Positions 10,830-24,900 of a stretch of 64,000 nucleotides of DNA are shown one piece after another (within the stretch, counting starts at the first letter, position 1; each line of letters starts with the position of its first letter). The stretch comes from Acanthaster planci (lineage: Eukaryota > Echinodermata > Asteroidea > Valvatida > Acanthasteridae): assembly GCF_001949145.1 (NCBI RefSeq), contig NW_019091366.1, positions 1,771,373 through 1,835,372 of the forward strand, in the 5' to 3' direction. The notes under the pieces were generated by a model that saw only the letters and a program-made list of their open reading frames with translations, was not told where the DNA came from and did no database searches. The position numbers and the translations under genes are program-made.

Positions 10830-12994
10830 CTAGTGCAGTGTTGCTCTGACCTTCTGAAATGCATTCTGCAATCTACGTGAGCTCTTGTCTGACTGTAACT
10901 GATGGAAGTTGGAGCTGTGTCTTGCAGCTAAGACATGAATGTCTTGATCACAGCACTCTAGAATGCGCTGTCTTAACAGGTCTTGAAGCTCTTTGTTGGG
11001 GTCAAAAGTGAAGGCGTGTTCTTGGAATACACGGATTTGGTCAACGAACTTGGCAATCGATCTGGAAAGAGAAATATGGTTGATACAGATGAATGATTTG
11101 AAACAAAGGTACATTTCCTAAATACTCCACAGACTAAAGAGAGACTTGTTTTTCCATTTTGGTATGCAAGAAAAGCAAAAGTAAACAAATGGTGCAAATT
11201 AATGCAGGTAACTGTGATTCATATTTATCTCAACTCAAAAATGGAACTAAAGACCTCACCTGTCCATTTAGTGATCCGACAACTGAAAATTAAGTTTACT
11301 TATATCCTTTCAAGAGAGTGGAAACTACTTATTTTATGACACAAATGCTAACATCTACAACTTTTAAACTAAATTTCACTAGCCTTAACAGTGGAACAGA
11401 TATGTTTCGAGACTTTTCTCAGAAGGAAACAGTGCACTTAGCATTGCCCTTAAATTTGGGTGAGACATGATCAAGATGCCTACTTACTTCATCTTGGTCC
11501 ATTTATACATGCCGTTAGCTAACGTGAAACCACCAATCTCCAGCTGTTGTACATGCATCAAGAAGAGCAGAGTGGAGGGCAAGGTTGGTGATCCCTTGTG
11601 AGCATCTCCCTTGATGAGACTCTCGCTGTCTCCTTGAAGGAGCACCTTGCCTGCACAGAGTTCTTCATACAATGTGACCACCTTGGAGGGGAGGTTACGC
11701 CACGCCTAGGATGAAGATGAAATAGATGATGAACGAACAACATATCTGGTCATTGAAATTTAGTTGTGGAGAAAAAGTTGAAGTTATGCGCACATTGGGA
11801 TTTCACCTGTGTACTGTACATCGAGGCCCTTATGAGTTGGAACGCTTTACAAGAATTGCCAACATGACTGAAATATGCACAGAAATATCCAAGAAAACAA
11901 ATTATGACTTACTGGAACTTGTCTGACGATAAGACTGTCCAGCGCATCTAGTATTTGGACACAGGTGGCAAAGTTCCTCAAATCATAGCAAGCCTTTGCC
12001 ACATTGATGAACTTGGACAGGTGAACTAGCTGGGTCTAAAATAAAAGGACAAAATGTGATACCTTTAGAAACAGTGGAATTGATCCATGAGTTAATTCAA
12101 AAACGTTAAAAGCAAATTCCATTTCCACACCAACAGCAATCTTTAATTACTTCAAGAAGACAGGAAAAAATGTTTGAACAAGTTGTAAGTTAGGTAAAAA
12201 TTCATGCTTTCATATCTTGCCAGCGGCATTTTGGTTCTGTAGCCTCGGCAGCATGAACACATTTATGGCCGATTTATAGTTCGCACAAAGCGAGCAAGAG
12301 CATGAATCTGTGACGTCAGATGAAATATTTGTACTGCAAATTTGTTGAGCACAATTCAACTTGGGCAGAATTTTGCTGCCAAATTTTTGTGACGTCAAAT
12401 CATTTCGCTCTCCTTAAAACAGATCAATTCACCTTGACGGAGCTGCAGCTAACAACCTCAGCAGACACCCAACGCGAAACGTCCTTGGCATAATCCAACA
12501 AAGCTTTAACTGCTCCATCCTCACCCAGTGGAGACGCAAACAGGCTGGGTGTCTCGCCACCATCAGTACCAGGCTGGCCTTTGCCTCCAGCCGTGTCATA
12601 GTTGGTGTTGACCCCTATGCCCTTGCAGCGTGAGTTGAGGTAGTGGACGGGATGAACCAAATGGAAAAGCTCCTGGATATGGAGACCAACAATATGTCAC
12701 ACAACAAAAAAAACAATCAACGGTAACAGCGCCCTCAATCAGATGGGCCGCTGACTGGAAAAAAAAGACTTCATTTCTCTTCACCTGCTGTAGCAAAGTG
12801 AGCTGGTGGGCCACTGCCAGAGAGGTATGGTCATTGAGAGAGAAACCATCCTTCTCCATGGATACAGCAGGAAGGTAGGCACTGTCAACACGCTTGGAGG
12901 AATCCTTCTTGGAGAGACAAGACATGATGCCAGCCTTCAGTTTGCCACGCCCAGAGGTACCCAGGAGACCTTTAGAGTTTTTGGGCCCGGACAC
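10830..12994 (-). CDS. KNDC1: KNDC1 RasGEF catalytic exons (five)
   Basis: Exons 12785-12994, 12433-12672, 11913-12035, 11488-11705 and 10830-11061 (stop at 10830-10832). Landmarks of a Cdc25/RasGEF domain: DHTSLAVAHQLTLLQQELF, HPVHYLNSR, then VSRWVSAEVVS, LSKFINVAKACYDLRNF, ALDSLIVRQVPAW, KVVTLYEEL, LMHVQQLEIG and SIAKFVDQI. A glycine-rich loop (GVNTNYDTAGGKGQPGTD) interrupts the domain after HPVHYLNSR and looks lineage-specific. The core residues seem intact, so exchange activity is expected. Confidence 0.93.
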
Positions 12995-15900
12995 CTGCAA
13001 AGAAATCAAACGGGAAGTTTCAAGGAAATAAAAACTGTATGCGAGTTCACAAAAATGACGATAAATTTCCAGGCTGATGCAGGTGATTACTGTGTTGGCT
13101 GTAGTGCTCTTTATTCTGACTTGACTTGCGATTTATTGAGAAGTTCAGATGTATTCTCTGAATGTGGTGGTGTCAGGAAATTGACTGAATTTCCTTTTTT
13201 CAAAGAACTACGTGGCACAATGATGTCATTGATATTCATACATGTTGATCAGTTCCATGTATTTAGTTCAGCCGTTACTTAAATGGACAATCAACTGATT
13301 CAAACTTAGAAAGGATGCACACACTCCGCAGCTTTTTATCATCTTTTTAACAATCTTTGATTCAGAAAGACAAGAATTTGGTGTTATAAAAGATGAGGTT
13401 AAACTGCTAGTTTTGTTACTTTGTTTAAGGCCCGACTGGTACCTTGTCAATCGATAACTGGTCCCTGACATCATCTTTCATTGAAGCAATCAGTAGACTG
13501 GTGCCAGGTTGGTCTTGTTGACGTTTCTCAATCAACTGAATAAGGCACTGGCCATTTGAGTCCACCGAGAGAATCTGAAATGACATGATTTCATGAAAAA
13601 AAACTAAGGAAAAATCTTGAGGTTTTTTCAGTTGTTTTCCTAAATTGGAAATTAAACCCAAACAATATCTTGATGAAATGTAACCAACGGCAGAAAGAGA
13701 TGAATTGTACAGACCTTTTCGGAGATGAAGACGAGTACATCCTGCAACAGTTGAGGATTTGGTTTCAAGTCAACGTCAAAGAAGCCTTCCACCCAGACTT
13801 GGAGAATGTCTAATGTACGATTCATAATCTTACTACGATTCTCAGCATGCTGACTGCTCATACTGGAAGTATTAAGAGGTAAGTTGTTTGTCACTTTACA
13901 TCACACAGGAAGGATTTGACTTATAAAAAGGGGACAGAAATTTACATCTTGGAATTTCATAACCTGGAAACCTTTATTACTGCAGCACAAGTATTCATAG
14001 TTCTTTGAAATCACAATGATTGACCTCGAAATACAGTCAACTACACGTATTTTGACTGCAATCTAATAGTTTATGACTTCAATTTCATCAATCTATAAGG
14101 TTACGACATGTATTTTAAAACTAAAAACTGTCAACAATCAGTTGTCATCATGTACGTTTATTTGGACTTGATAACGTGTCATCATGAAATGAAAGAAATT
14201 ACCTCAGAGCACAGTTAAATTTGTTGGTTAGAAATTGCAGCAGTTCTTGTGGGGTTGTGTAGTAATGATAGGTATAAAAGAAATGATGAAGGTAGCCTTG
14301 AAGAAGCGCATGCCTGCCGACAAAACAAGTAGTTTTAAGCTCAGCTTTAAACATTTTAATGACTTGATTGAAAATTTGAAAACAACAATGAATATCACAT
14401 CAGACAATTCAAGATACTTAAATGCAGCAAATTCTATTAATACATACGGGTACATAAAATTGTATACCCATATCAATTCATACCAAATGACAAATATTTA
14501 CCTAAAACATGAAGAATTTTTTAACACAAAGTGAAACAACTGTCCAGAAGTCTCAGGTTTAGTCCAAATTAAGTCAACTTTTCTAAGCTGATATTACTGT
14601 CAAATCAAAAGGATAATCAACACAGGTACGTGTAAGTGTCATCTTAAAGTGGATGAAAAGAATCAACATCGTGGACAGATAAAAAATAAAATGATCTGAT
14701 GCACTAACCGAGCATAGAGAAATGAGAAGAGACCGGAAGGATGTCCAGCTTGGAGGGAGACTTTATTACGGCTGGTCTTGAAGGCTAGCAGTGGGTTGTC
14801 ATCCATAGCTTGGAGGTCAAGGGTCATCTTACCAGGGCTGACATAAAAAAATTACCTTACTTCAATATTTATACGATTAATGTATAAGGGGTTACAAGGT
14901 ATTACTTTGCTTCAGATTCCAAAATTCTGAAGAATTTCATATTCATCTTTTGTTGGAAATTAAACTGATTAGCCAATAACCAAACATAACAACAATTGCT
15001 AGATCTTTTAGAAAGTTATCACATTTAAAACAATTTTAAAGACTGAAAAGTGAAAAAGATCCTAGACTTGCAACTACATGTGTCATGTCCATGTGTGTCA
15101 GAATGCCAAACTAAATATTTAAGCAAAATCAACTTTAGGGAGTAGATTCTAATTACACCTGCCTTCCTAGTCCTCACCTTGTTGCCAATGAATAGAGATA
15201 GCAGAGCTCCAATCCCCACTGCTCAGCATACAGCATCTCCAGATGTCTCCTAGAGGACTCAAGGAACTCTATCCTCTTAGTCATCTCCAGGAGTTGCTTG
15301 CCAACTTTAGACGCCATGCTCTTGTTCTCTGCCCCTGAAAAAGCAAGACAGTTATGATGATTGATCTCAAGATAAAACAAACATCAAACATCATCATATT
15401 CCTTTTCTTTAACTTCTCACCTTGATGATACATTGTCAATTTACTTTTACTTTAAAGAACCATCAACATCACTTTTTAAAAAGGAAAACACAGTTTAACA
15501 ATTTGGTATGAAATTCAACAAATACTTCTTCAAATTCGGCCCTTTTAAGTTTGGTGAGGTGGATACAGATATTCCTTTGGTCAGTCTTTCCATTTTTTCC
15601 CACATCAAATTGCTTATCAAAAAGCCAGTTACTGATGTACCATACATCAAAGGACTCTGATGTGGGTGGGTACCTTTTGTTTGTTGATTGTGGACCAGTT
15701 TCCGGTAGAACTTCTCTGTCTTGTTTCTCATTCTCTTCTCCATCATTAATTGCTGCTCAACATCCTGAAGAAAGTGGACAAATGTTAGAACCCTTTACAC
15801 AGACTTTGTAAATGTCCTAAAAACCTCTCAGTGAATTCCTCTTCATTTGTTAGTTTCTTTATCATGCCGAAGCAAGTGCAAATTATTGAGATTGGAACAG

Positions 15901-18900
15901 CAGTTAACAGATTCTATGAGTTGTACTTACAGCAATCTTGGCATCAATGTTGTGCTGCGTCCCTCCTGCATTCGTCAGCTGCTGTGTGTAAGCTTCAACA
16001 GTTGGATCAACACTTTCACCTCGATACAACACCCCACTAGGCAGTCCACACCTTGACTCATCCACAGACTCACTGAAAGAGCTCATGGAAGGCAGGGATA
16101 TGGTGTCCGAGTTGTTGAACGGTGAGCGTGAGTTACCTGAAGAGGTGCTACTGAGTGACCCCTGGCTCTCGCGGCGATTCAAAGACTTGCTCAGCATCTC
16201 TCGGATCTTGCGATTCGTGGAGTCGCTGGAGTCTGAGTTGTGGCGGTGAACAGGAGAAGTTGGAGAATTCAGCAAGGAGGGCATGAGGTGACTGGATGTC
16301 AGAGATGCATTCAAGCTGATGTTAGGGTCATCTGCGGTGATATTATCTTGATTGAGGATGGAGCTGGAGGCAGCACTGCTAGTGAGGCTGGCTCTTGATG
16401 TATTCAGAACTAAAGAAGACTCCTCTAGGGATGTATTCAATTGTAGAAACTCATTTGTAAGATTCAGTGACCCATCAACATCTTTCTTCCTCAGAGGCTC
16501 CACATCTGGTCTCTGCAATACCATCCCATTTCTGCCACCAAATTTGCCATTTTTCTCTACATCCTTGGCAAGTTCTGAAGTGTTCAGTTCCACAGAACTC
16601 TTTTGCACCTTGGTTAGTGTTCTATCTGGTTTCTCCTTACTATCCCGTCTTGTAATCCCCATGGCAACAATTGATGGCCTTTGAAGACATGCGGTTCCGT
16701 CATCATTTTGATCATTCCTCTCTAAATCCTTCCTAACTTCAGCGTCTGCTGGTAGTTCTCTTTCACCTTGCTTGGAATACTCCTTATTAGAGGCATGCAA
16801 CTCATCATGTGATGAGGATTCTGTCCTTCCCTTACGTGGAGGCAACCTTAGTTTGCTCTCACTGGCTGAAGAATCCTTCCTTGATGCTGTCTGGTCTGGC
16901 TTCATGGCTAGAGAAGTCTTTGGCTCTCCTCTGTCTCCTACATCTTTCTCATTTTTCTCCTTGCTACCGCTGGCACTCCTTGAACTTTTCTCTCTGGATT
17001 CCTCTTCAAGTCTTATCTCCACAGCCTGTTTCTTCCCCTCCAGACCTTTGCTCCTTGTCCCTGTCACCTTTGATGTCCTATTCACCTCACATCTGTTTAG
17101 TGTAGAGGCAGAGCTTGGTGATGTCTTCTTTTCTCCAGCGCGATCGTTGTGCTTGTCATTCACTGTAGATGATGCTTTCTGCCTGGATGACGTGTGCCCT
17201 TCCCTGCTAGATTTTGTACGTGGTGGCTTTTTAGGAATTACTGACCTTCAGTGGAGAAAAGCACAAAAGTTATAAGTAAACATTTCCAACCCTCTTAATA
17301 TCATTCAAAAGTAAATACAAACAACAACACATCTTTTTAGCTAAAAAAGAAATTTGAGATGGTTACAAAGAAATCTGATACTTCTGAATCTCAAAATGAT
17401 GTTAACAGTTGGTTGACTTACCTGTGAGATTAAGATTAGTATAATTTGTATTGAATGCTAAAAGCCAGCTCTCTTTACATAACCACACCATTCCTTTTAA
17501 CACGTGCTTAAATTTTTCAACCTTAAACTGCAGTCTTCCCATCCTGGATGAGAAACAAAATATGTGGATTTCCTACTGTTCACAGTCTTACTTTGAAACC
17601 TTAAACTATTAACCCACTGCATTACCTATGTTTACTAAGCATCTCGCTGACAGGTTTGACAGGTGGTTTTTGTCCATTGACAGCCTCATACAGGTTTGCC
17701 AGAAGATCTTCCTCCCAGTAAAGGTCACAGAATTTCTCAGAGATGGCATTGCTGAAGGTGTGCCAGCTGAGCTTGCCAAGGGATGTGATGTATTCAGCTG
17801 AAATGCAAGTACGGAAAGATGAGCTTCAACATTGTAAATTTCTTCAGTTATCACTGTCCGACTTTTTTTACTTGATGTCATCCAATTTGTTCAGGAAAAC
17901 AGTGCGATCTATCAAATTTAACATTTTAAACTTTGTTAAAAAAAATCTGAAGTGCAGATTCATCATCTCAAATTTATCAATTCATTTCATGGCAAGCAGT
18001 GTAGCCCAAGCAAAGAAATGGAAATTAAGTTCAAGCCTATTTAATTCATCATTTATAACCAACCTTTATTTAGAACTCGTTATCTCTTGTTCTAAAGATA
18101 TGCATGTGTCAATACAATTCAGTTTTGAAAATCAAGAAGAATGAAAAGATCTCCTACCCATGGCCAAGTCTTCGACTCCGTTCTCCAAGTAACCATCGTA
18201 GGCAAATGCCTGTCGTATCAGTTTGATGACCTTCTTGAGTGTTGCGTTCCCCTGTAGGGCATCAGCTAGCTGGATCTCTGACAAAGTAGGCAACTCCTCT
18301 CCACTAGACATGCTATAGCGAAGATTCACCCCGCTGTCTCTAGACAGGGAGGACATGGAGATTGGTGATGAGGCATGACGATGGGATGAATCCATGGGGC
18401 GAGTATCATCTATGTCATCTGTTGAATAGTTTGGCCTCTTGGAAGCATGGTTATCTCTCGGTCTATGGCTTAGATGAGGCCGTGAGGAATGGCCAGATTT
18501 GTTTCCTATTTTCTCAACAGTTTTACGGGGAACCTCTTTGGTATCTGTTTTGTGGACAGACAGCGAAGCCTTTGGCCTCTCACAGGATTTACTTCGAGAT
18601 TTGGAATCCTCCTGTTTACCAACTTTGTCATTGTTTTGAGACTTGCTGCGTTCATGGTTTCTTTCCCGAGCCCGATCAGGATCACTGTGTGATGAGGAAG
18701 TCTTTGTGGGCTTCTTGCGAATGACTTTTGGGGAGCTCTTGAGGCGGAGAGTTTCTAGGTAAGATGATTCACTGCTCTCTGATTCACTGACCCGATTTCC
18801 TTTGGCAGGTATCCTTTTGGATGGTGACACAAAATGTTTAGCTTTCTCATGACGCTTCTTCTGCTGTTCTTGTTTCCGCTCTGCATTATCTTTCCGAGGC

Positions 18901-21900
18901 ATTTCAGGGGTCACAGGAATACAAGTGCTCTCTCCATCACTGCTTGCGCCAGGACTTTTCAGGCTAGTCCAGTAATTCTGACTGTCTGCCTTGACATCAA
19001 AAGCAGTGGAGTTTTTACTGTTTCCAATAGCTGGAGTTTTGCTCACAGCCAAGCCTGAATTAATTGCTCGGGACCCTTGAGATATAGCAGAGGATATCTC
19101 ACCTAGTACGATGGTAGAACCTCCCTGGGTAGGAGGAGAGGCTTGAGATAAAGCAGGTGACCCTTGGGTTATTACAGGTGACCCTTGACAAATAACAGGC
19201 GAGCCCTGAAGGTCTACGGGGAGAACATTAAATAGCCCAGTGGCTGGGTCCTGCTGAAGCTGGACCTTGAGGGGGAAGCTTGGAATGACAATCCCACCAG
19301 GTGTTGTTGAGATGCCCGGTGTGGTAGTGAGGACGGTGGGGTTGGTTGCTGGATGTGAAACTTGGGGACTTGCTAACCTCAACGGTGACATCTGACCAAG
19401 GACGTTGTTTTGATAAATAGCTGCAAAGGCAGGGGACTGACTTGTGGGCACAGTCTGCAACTGATTGGCTATTTCTGAGGTATTGTTTTGATGGGCTAAC
19501 AGAGTTTGGTTATTCATTGGTGGGGTGACTGTGGGCTTTGCTGTACAGGCTTGACTAGTTGAAGATAGAATCTCAGCTATGGTTTGTATTTGTTCAGGTT
19601 TGGGTATCGTTTGAGATTCAAATGATGACTTATGAGGCTTTTGGATTGGAGAGAAAGCACTATCGCGACTGATTGGCGACCCTTGTACAACTTTCACCTT
19701 AGCTTTCTGTACATGAGTCTCTCCACTGCTGGTGCTGTCTTTGGACAGGTGCCTATGATCAGTTTGGGAACCACCCTTCAATGTGATGGCCTCCACTTCC
19801 AGAGAAAATTTTCGCTTATCAGATGGGGGATTCTGCACCTCTGGCAGGTTTGAGTTTTCATCTGTAGTTTGCTTATCATCATTTTTGTCTTTTATGACAA
19901 TTTCACTTGATGGCTTTGAATTAGTTAGAAGTGATTGCTCTACAGCTAGGACAGACTGTTCTTTACTCTTACTGTCTGTCTTTTCTGAGTCTGCAAGACT
20001 TGTTTCAGTATCTCCAGTAGTCTGTTCAGTCGGTGATGGAGCAGTGCTGGCCATGGCATCATTTTCCAGTGACTCCAGCATATTAGAAGGTGGCGGTTCC
20101 TTCTTAGGCCCTTTCAGATCCATCTTGATTGCCTCCATGGCAGCCTTGGCCTTAGCCTTGGCCTCTTCCACGCTGGGAGAGCTGGTGGAACAAGTCAGAC
20201 TCTTGGTGCTACCAGATTTCTCATCAGCGACGACAATAGGGGTAAAGTGAGTCGCTGAAGACACCAGGCTGGCAGGAGTCCTAAAATCAGCAATGCTGCT
20301 TCGACGGTTGGCAAAGAAGTCCTGAAGTTTATTCAAGTCCCGGATGGAATTGTAAGACATGTCTGTCCCCGAGAGGCATTCTGTTTTCCGTCTGGATCTC
20401 TTGGATGCAATGCTTTTGGGTCCCACAGCAGGGTTCTCACTCCTCTCTTCAGTGATGTTGTCAAGACTTGAGCGGCTGGATTTGGAACTGTGGTTGGATC
20501 TGCTGGAGTGGCTCTGGCTTGCACGGAAAGCTGATGAGCGAGGCTCAAAGGAGTGAAATGCAGCAATACTGTGGGATCGTAATGTCCGCTTGAATTGCAC
20601 TGGACTCTCTGGGTCTGATTCCTCATCATCAAGCCAGGGATCGTCTAAGATCATATCCCCTTCCAGCATCGAGAAATCGTCCGTTCCAAGAGGAGACAAG
20701 GGCTCAGTGCTCTCTGAGTTCTCATCTCCACTTTCAGTTTTTGCATCTGCAACCATCTCGCCTCTCAACCCTATCTGTTCGGCTGTCCAGGTTTCGTCAA
20801 TCTTTCCTTCACTCTGTGGCTTACGTGATTTCAAGAACCTGGCCAGGGCAGCAGACACTTTGACTGAGTTTGGAGAGTGCGAACTCTCAACATTAACCCC
20901 GTCTCCATTTGTGTGCACTGTCGACACAGTTATTGACGGGACATCAGATTCATTCTTAGAGGACACGGGATCACTGTTCCTCTTAGACCTAAGCCAGTTC
21001 CCAGCATATGACTCTCCCATGCTGGCTACACTGTTATGCCTCCTCATGACAGGGGACCAGTTTTTCTCAGGTATATTTTCGCCAGCACCATTTGAGTTTT
21101 TTGAAGCTCCCAACTGGTTCTCATTTGTGGCGTAGATCTTCTTCAAAATTTCCTGGGCACGCTGAGAGAGGTTGTTTAGAGCTGCCACTGTTGGTGCCTC
21201 TCTCAGGGGCTTTTCTTCGGCAGGGTCTAAAACTCCAGTTCGTTTCTCATCGGCCATCTTTGCAGTTTTGGAGTTGATGGGGCTGCGGCTTCTCAAAACG
21301 GTTGGAGAGGGAGAGGCTGACGATGAGATGTTGAAAACATCAGATGGGCTGAGGGAATCCCAACTTGTGCCATTGCTTAGACTGTGTCTCCTTGAGAAGA
21401 GCACCTGATTGGCTGTAGATGACCGTCTTCTGACCAAGAGTGATTCGTCATTAACTGCACATGGAGAGATAATGAAAGTAAACAAGTTGAGACAGAGGTA
21501 CCGGGTAATGCTACCAGACCTTGATGACCAGCATCTGATCAGATCCCTGATGCATTCCATTGCTTTCATAGCAAAGCTTTGTAAAATTGTTCAAAGTTTT
21601 CAGATACTGGAATTCATTACTGTATCAAATAATCATCTATGACTGTACATGTAAGTGAAGCATTTAACTGCCCTTGGGAAAGGTACAGTGAGACACTCAA
21701 AATGGAATTTAGTATCTGAATCTTCTCAACTTACATTATGTGATAATCAAAAAACTCTGGTTCCCATTCCCATCTACATAAAGCTTCCTTGTACCCTAAC
21801 CCCCAAGGGTGTATGTAAAATCGTATTGAAATTGGAGGATTTGGGACTGTTAAGGTTAATACTTATATACACCTGTAGCACTTTTCATTTGTACTACTCT

Positions 21901-24900
21901 ACAGGTGCTTCGCTGTTGTAGTAGAGTAATATTCAAAGATTTACTTTAAGGAGAGGTACAGGTAAACGGACTTCCCATAACCTCCTTGTCTATGGTTCTA
22001 TTTCCATCAAAGTCCTGATATGGATTGCATATTGAAGTCTTGGGTAATCTCCAGATTGCCACTTCAAGCCTGCTTGTACATGAACACGTACCTGGCAGGT
22101 CATAGCAGGAATCTATTGATATTCTCCGCCTGCTGATTGATGACAGCTGCCGACAGATGAAAGTGGAAGGGTCCTGTAAGTTCCTCTCGCACGTCTTCAC
22201 GATCTCAGGAACCTCGGGTCTCTGGTTGGGATCCTCCAACGATAACTGTTTGACCAGATCATACAACGGCTGGCTGATCTCAGCTTCGCTGTCATCATGA
22301 ACACAGTATTCGGCCGCTTCTAAGAGGGTGAGTGCCAGAGAGTAAAGATGACCCTGAAAAGTAAAGAGATTTGGGATCAGCCAATCAATGTGGATGAATG
22401 AATACTCTGATGCTAGGAGAATCCCCCTGCTGATTGGTTCTAAATTATTCATGAGGTTCCCGGGTAGTCTGAGAGGGATGTCTAAAGTCCTTTTGTTTAG
22501 CTGATTGTGAAATGATATCTTGAATAATTGTCTTGGGTTTTGCCTGTGTCATGCACTCATGCTGGGATTGGGGCCATGCTTGTAGGGTTCTTGATAAACC
22601 TCAAACAACTAATTATTGACTGAATTGAAATCTTCCGCATGATCAGACCCCAACCTTGAGACTAATAATGAAATTCAATAAACATCCATTCGATAAATAA
22701 CTTTACCAACCTAAAAATTTGAGGTTAATTAGAGGGACAGGTATTTACTCTGTAGCGAGATGTACATGTGTACATGTGCAAAGGTACACAAACCACTTGC
22801 TCTGGAAGTTGCTAAATTAACACAAAACAACAGTTATGTATATGTGTACATGTCCATATTATTTTTATTAAATTACAGAAATGACTCTCAACAACAAGCT
22901 ATGTCCGTGCATCTGCCTGTGACCTGTTCATAACTTGGTCTTGCAATGTCTGAACATTTTCACAGCACTGCTGGTGGTATCCTTTGCAGATGTGTAAAAA
23001 AAAAATATGCTTAGCCAACAGACACTGCGACAAATCTTTCTGGGAGTTTTTCAACTTTCTAGGCAGCAAATATCAGGAGCTTCCTCATCCTTGAAAGAGA
23101 GAGAGTAATTCATTTCACTTGAAGGTGAAAATCAATGAGGAATTTTTCTTATCCATAGAATTTAATTGGACAGAAGTACCTGAAGTAGGTTTAAGTCTCA
23201 ACTGTGTACACTGCCTTTTTTAGACACAGCTTACCTAGAGAAAGAATGGGACAAAAGATATCGAAAGAGCGAGCTTCGAGGGAGAGGATCTGATCCTAGC
23301 TTAGTCCTAATAGCAGGGGATACTGCTATATTCATGCTGCCCATGCGGCCCATTGTCGTGCCCTGTATGCAGCTTTGGTAATTTGTGTCACCACGGATCA
23401 ATAACTCGAGGGAGTGGGAGAGCAGAGAGCAGAGTGGCAGGGAATTGTTGTGATAAGCTCTTGGGGATGTCTGCTGACAACTAGACTGGCCCAGGATCGG
23501 CATGATTGCTTGATCAAAGTGAGTCCTGCTACCAGTGCATGTACATGTACCTCACTGCTGGTGGAAAAATCCTGACAAGAAAACACTTCTAAGGTCATCC
23601 ATTGTAGAATTTTCCACTTATCATGGCTGGGGATGTAGCAATAGAGTGTTAGCTTTTTGTTTGTTTTTTAAACTGCACAACCTCTGGTAACAAGCACAGA
23701 CAAATCGAGTGTGAAAAAGCAGTTCTTACATTGTATCACTAGGTTTATTGTTGTACAAGTAAAATATGTGCAATTAGCTCCATTCTTACATTTCATTAAA
23801 GATATGGTGTCTGCAAATATGTCTTCTTAATCTCTTAACCAAAGTTTTCATTTTGTTCTCCTGGCATTAGAATTTAATTGTATTTTTTTGGACATGTTGA
23901 AGATTGGATTTTTGATGGAATGATCAGTGAAATACATTTTGTATTATTTTCCAGTAACCACAGGAATGTTTATGATACAATATAGTTTTAGAATTCATGT
24001 CAATGTGATTTCTTTCACTATCATTTAGACTACAGGTACTTTTAATAGCGACAGGTGAGTCTTCCATTGTAACGTCAATCTGATCTCGGTACATGATCAA
24101 ATTTCACAAATAGGACCTTCTTTCTAATATCATCAAAAGTCGGAATAGATGCACAATAACTTTCTTTTGCCATGTCTGTACAACTACCTCTCAGCCTTGC
24201 CCTAAGGCCGGAGAATGAAGAGTACATCCTTTACATCCAAAAGGTTAAATGTGAAGCAACAAACTGAGAAATCAATAAAATCTGTCCCAATCTTGGACAA
24301 ATATGCACAGGGTGGGTGTAACAGATCTGTTTGTCGCACCATCCACTGGCATATTCAATGCCAGTGAAATGGATCATGAGCAAAATTTTGAATACTGGAT
24401 GAAAACTAGGTCACAGGCTCAAGCAGAGATAATTTATCTGGGATTAGGGTGCATAACCATAACAACCAAACTGTATCTAAAGCTAGCCAGCTGGGATGCT
24501 AAAACGAGTTTAATGTGCTTACTTTTGAGTTTAAGGATGCCACATACTGGCACTATTAGTTAATCATTCTAAGTTTAGAGAGCAGTCTTCTCTTCAACAC
24601 AAAAAGAATAAAGATTTTGTAGCATAAACTGCCAGCCACATATACTGGTACACAAATGTACATGTACATGTAGACACCGTGAATTTTTTGTCTTACACAC
24701 ATTCTTGGAATTCAATATCCTACTTCTGGATTTGAAGCTAGTCAGATTTTTTTTTCTTTGCACGAAATGGGGACACAAAACCTGAAGGGGGAAATTTTAA
24801 ACCATTCTGGCAAATTTCTTGGGCAAAAGCCTGAAGAAAAAAAGCATTGTGTTGGAATAATCTGTTCCAGCAAAAAGTAATGTAAGTTGAACAGGTCCAA

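Noticed and set aside
16772-17275. 167-codon plus-strand reading frame, hydrophobic and leucine-rich
   Set aside because: Antisense to the serine/lysine-rich KNDC1 exon; reverse complements of S/K/E codons give apparent L/F/S-rich frames.
20590-21135. 181-codon plus-strand reading frame
   Set aside because: Lies antisense to the KNDC1 giant exon, which joins its neighbours in phase and matches the protein's character; the plus frame has no domain and is a shadow.
18158-21454. Second KIND domain in the giant exon
   Set aside because: I looked for the SLRDIL, WAVC and DPxxRP signatures and found none; the exon is disordered in character.
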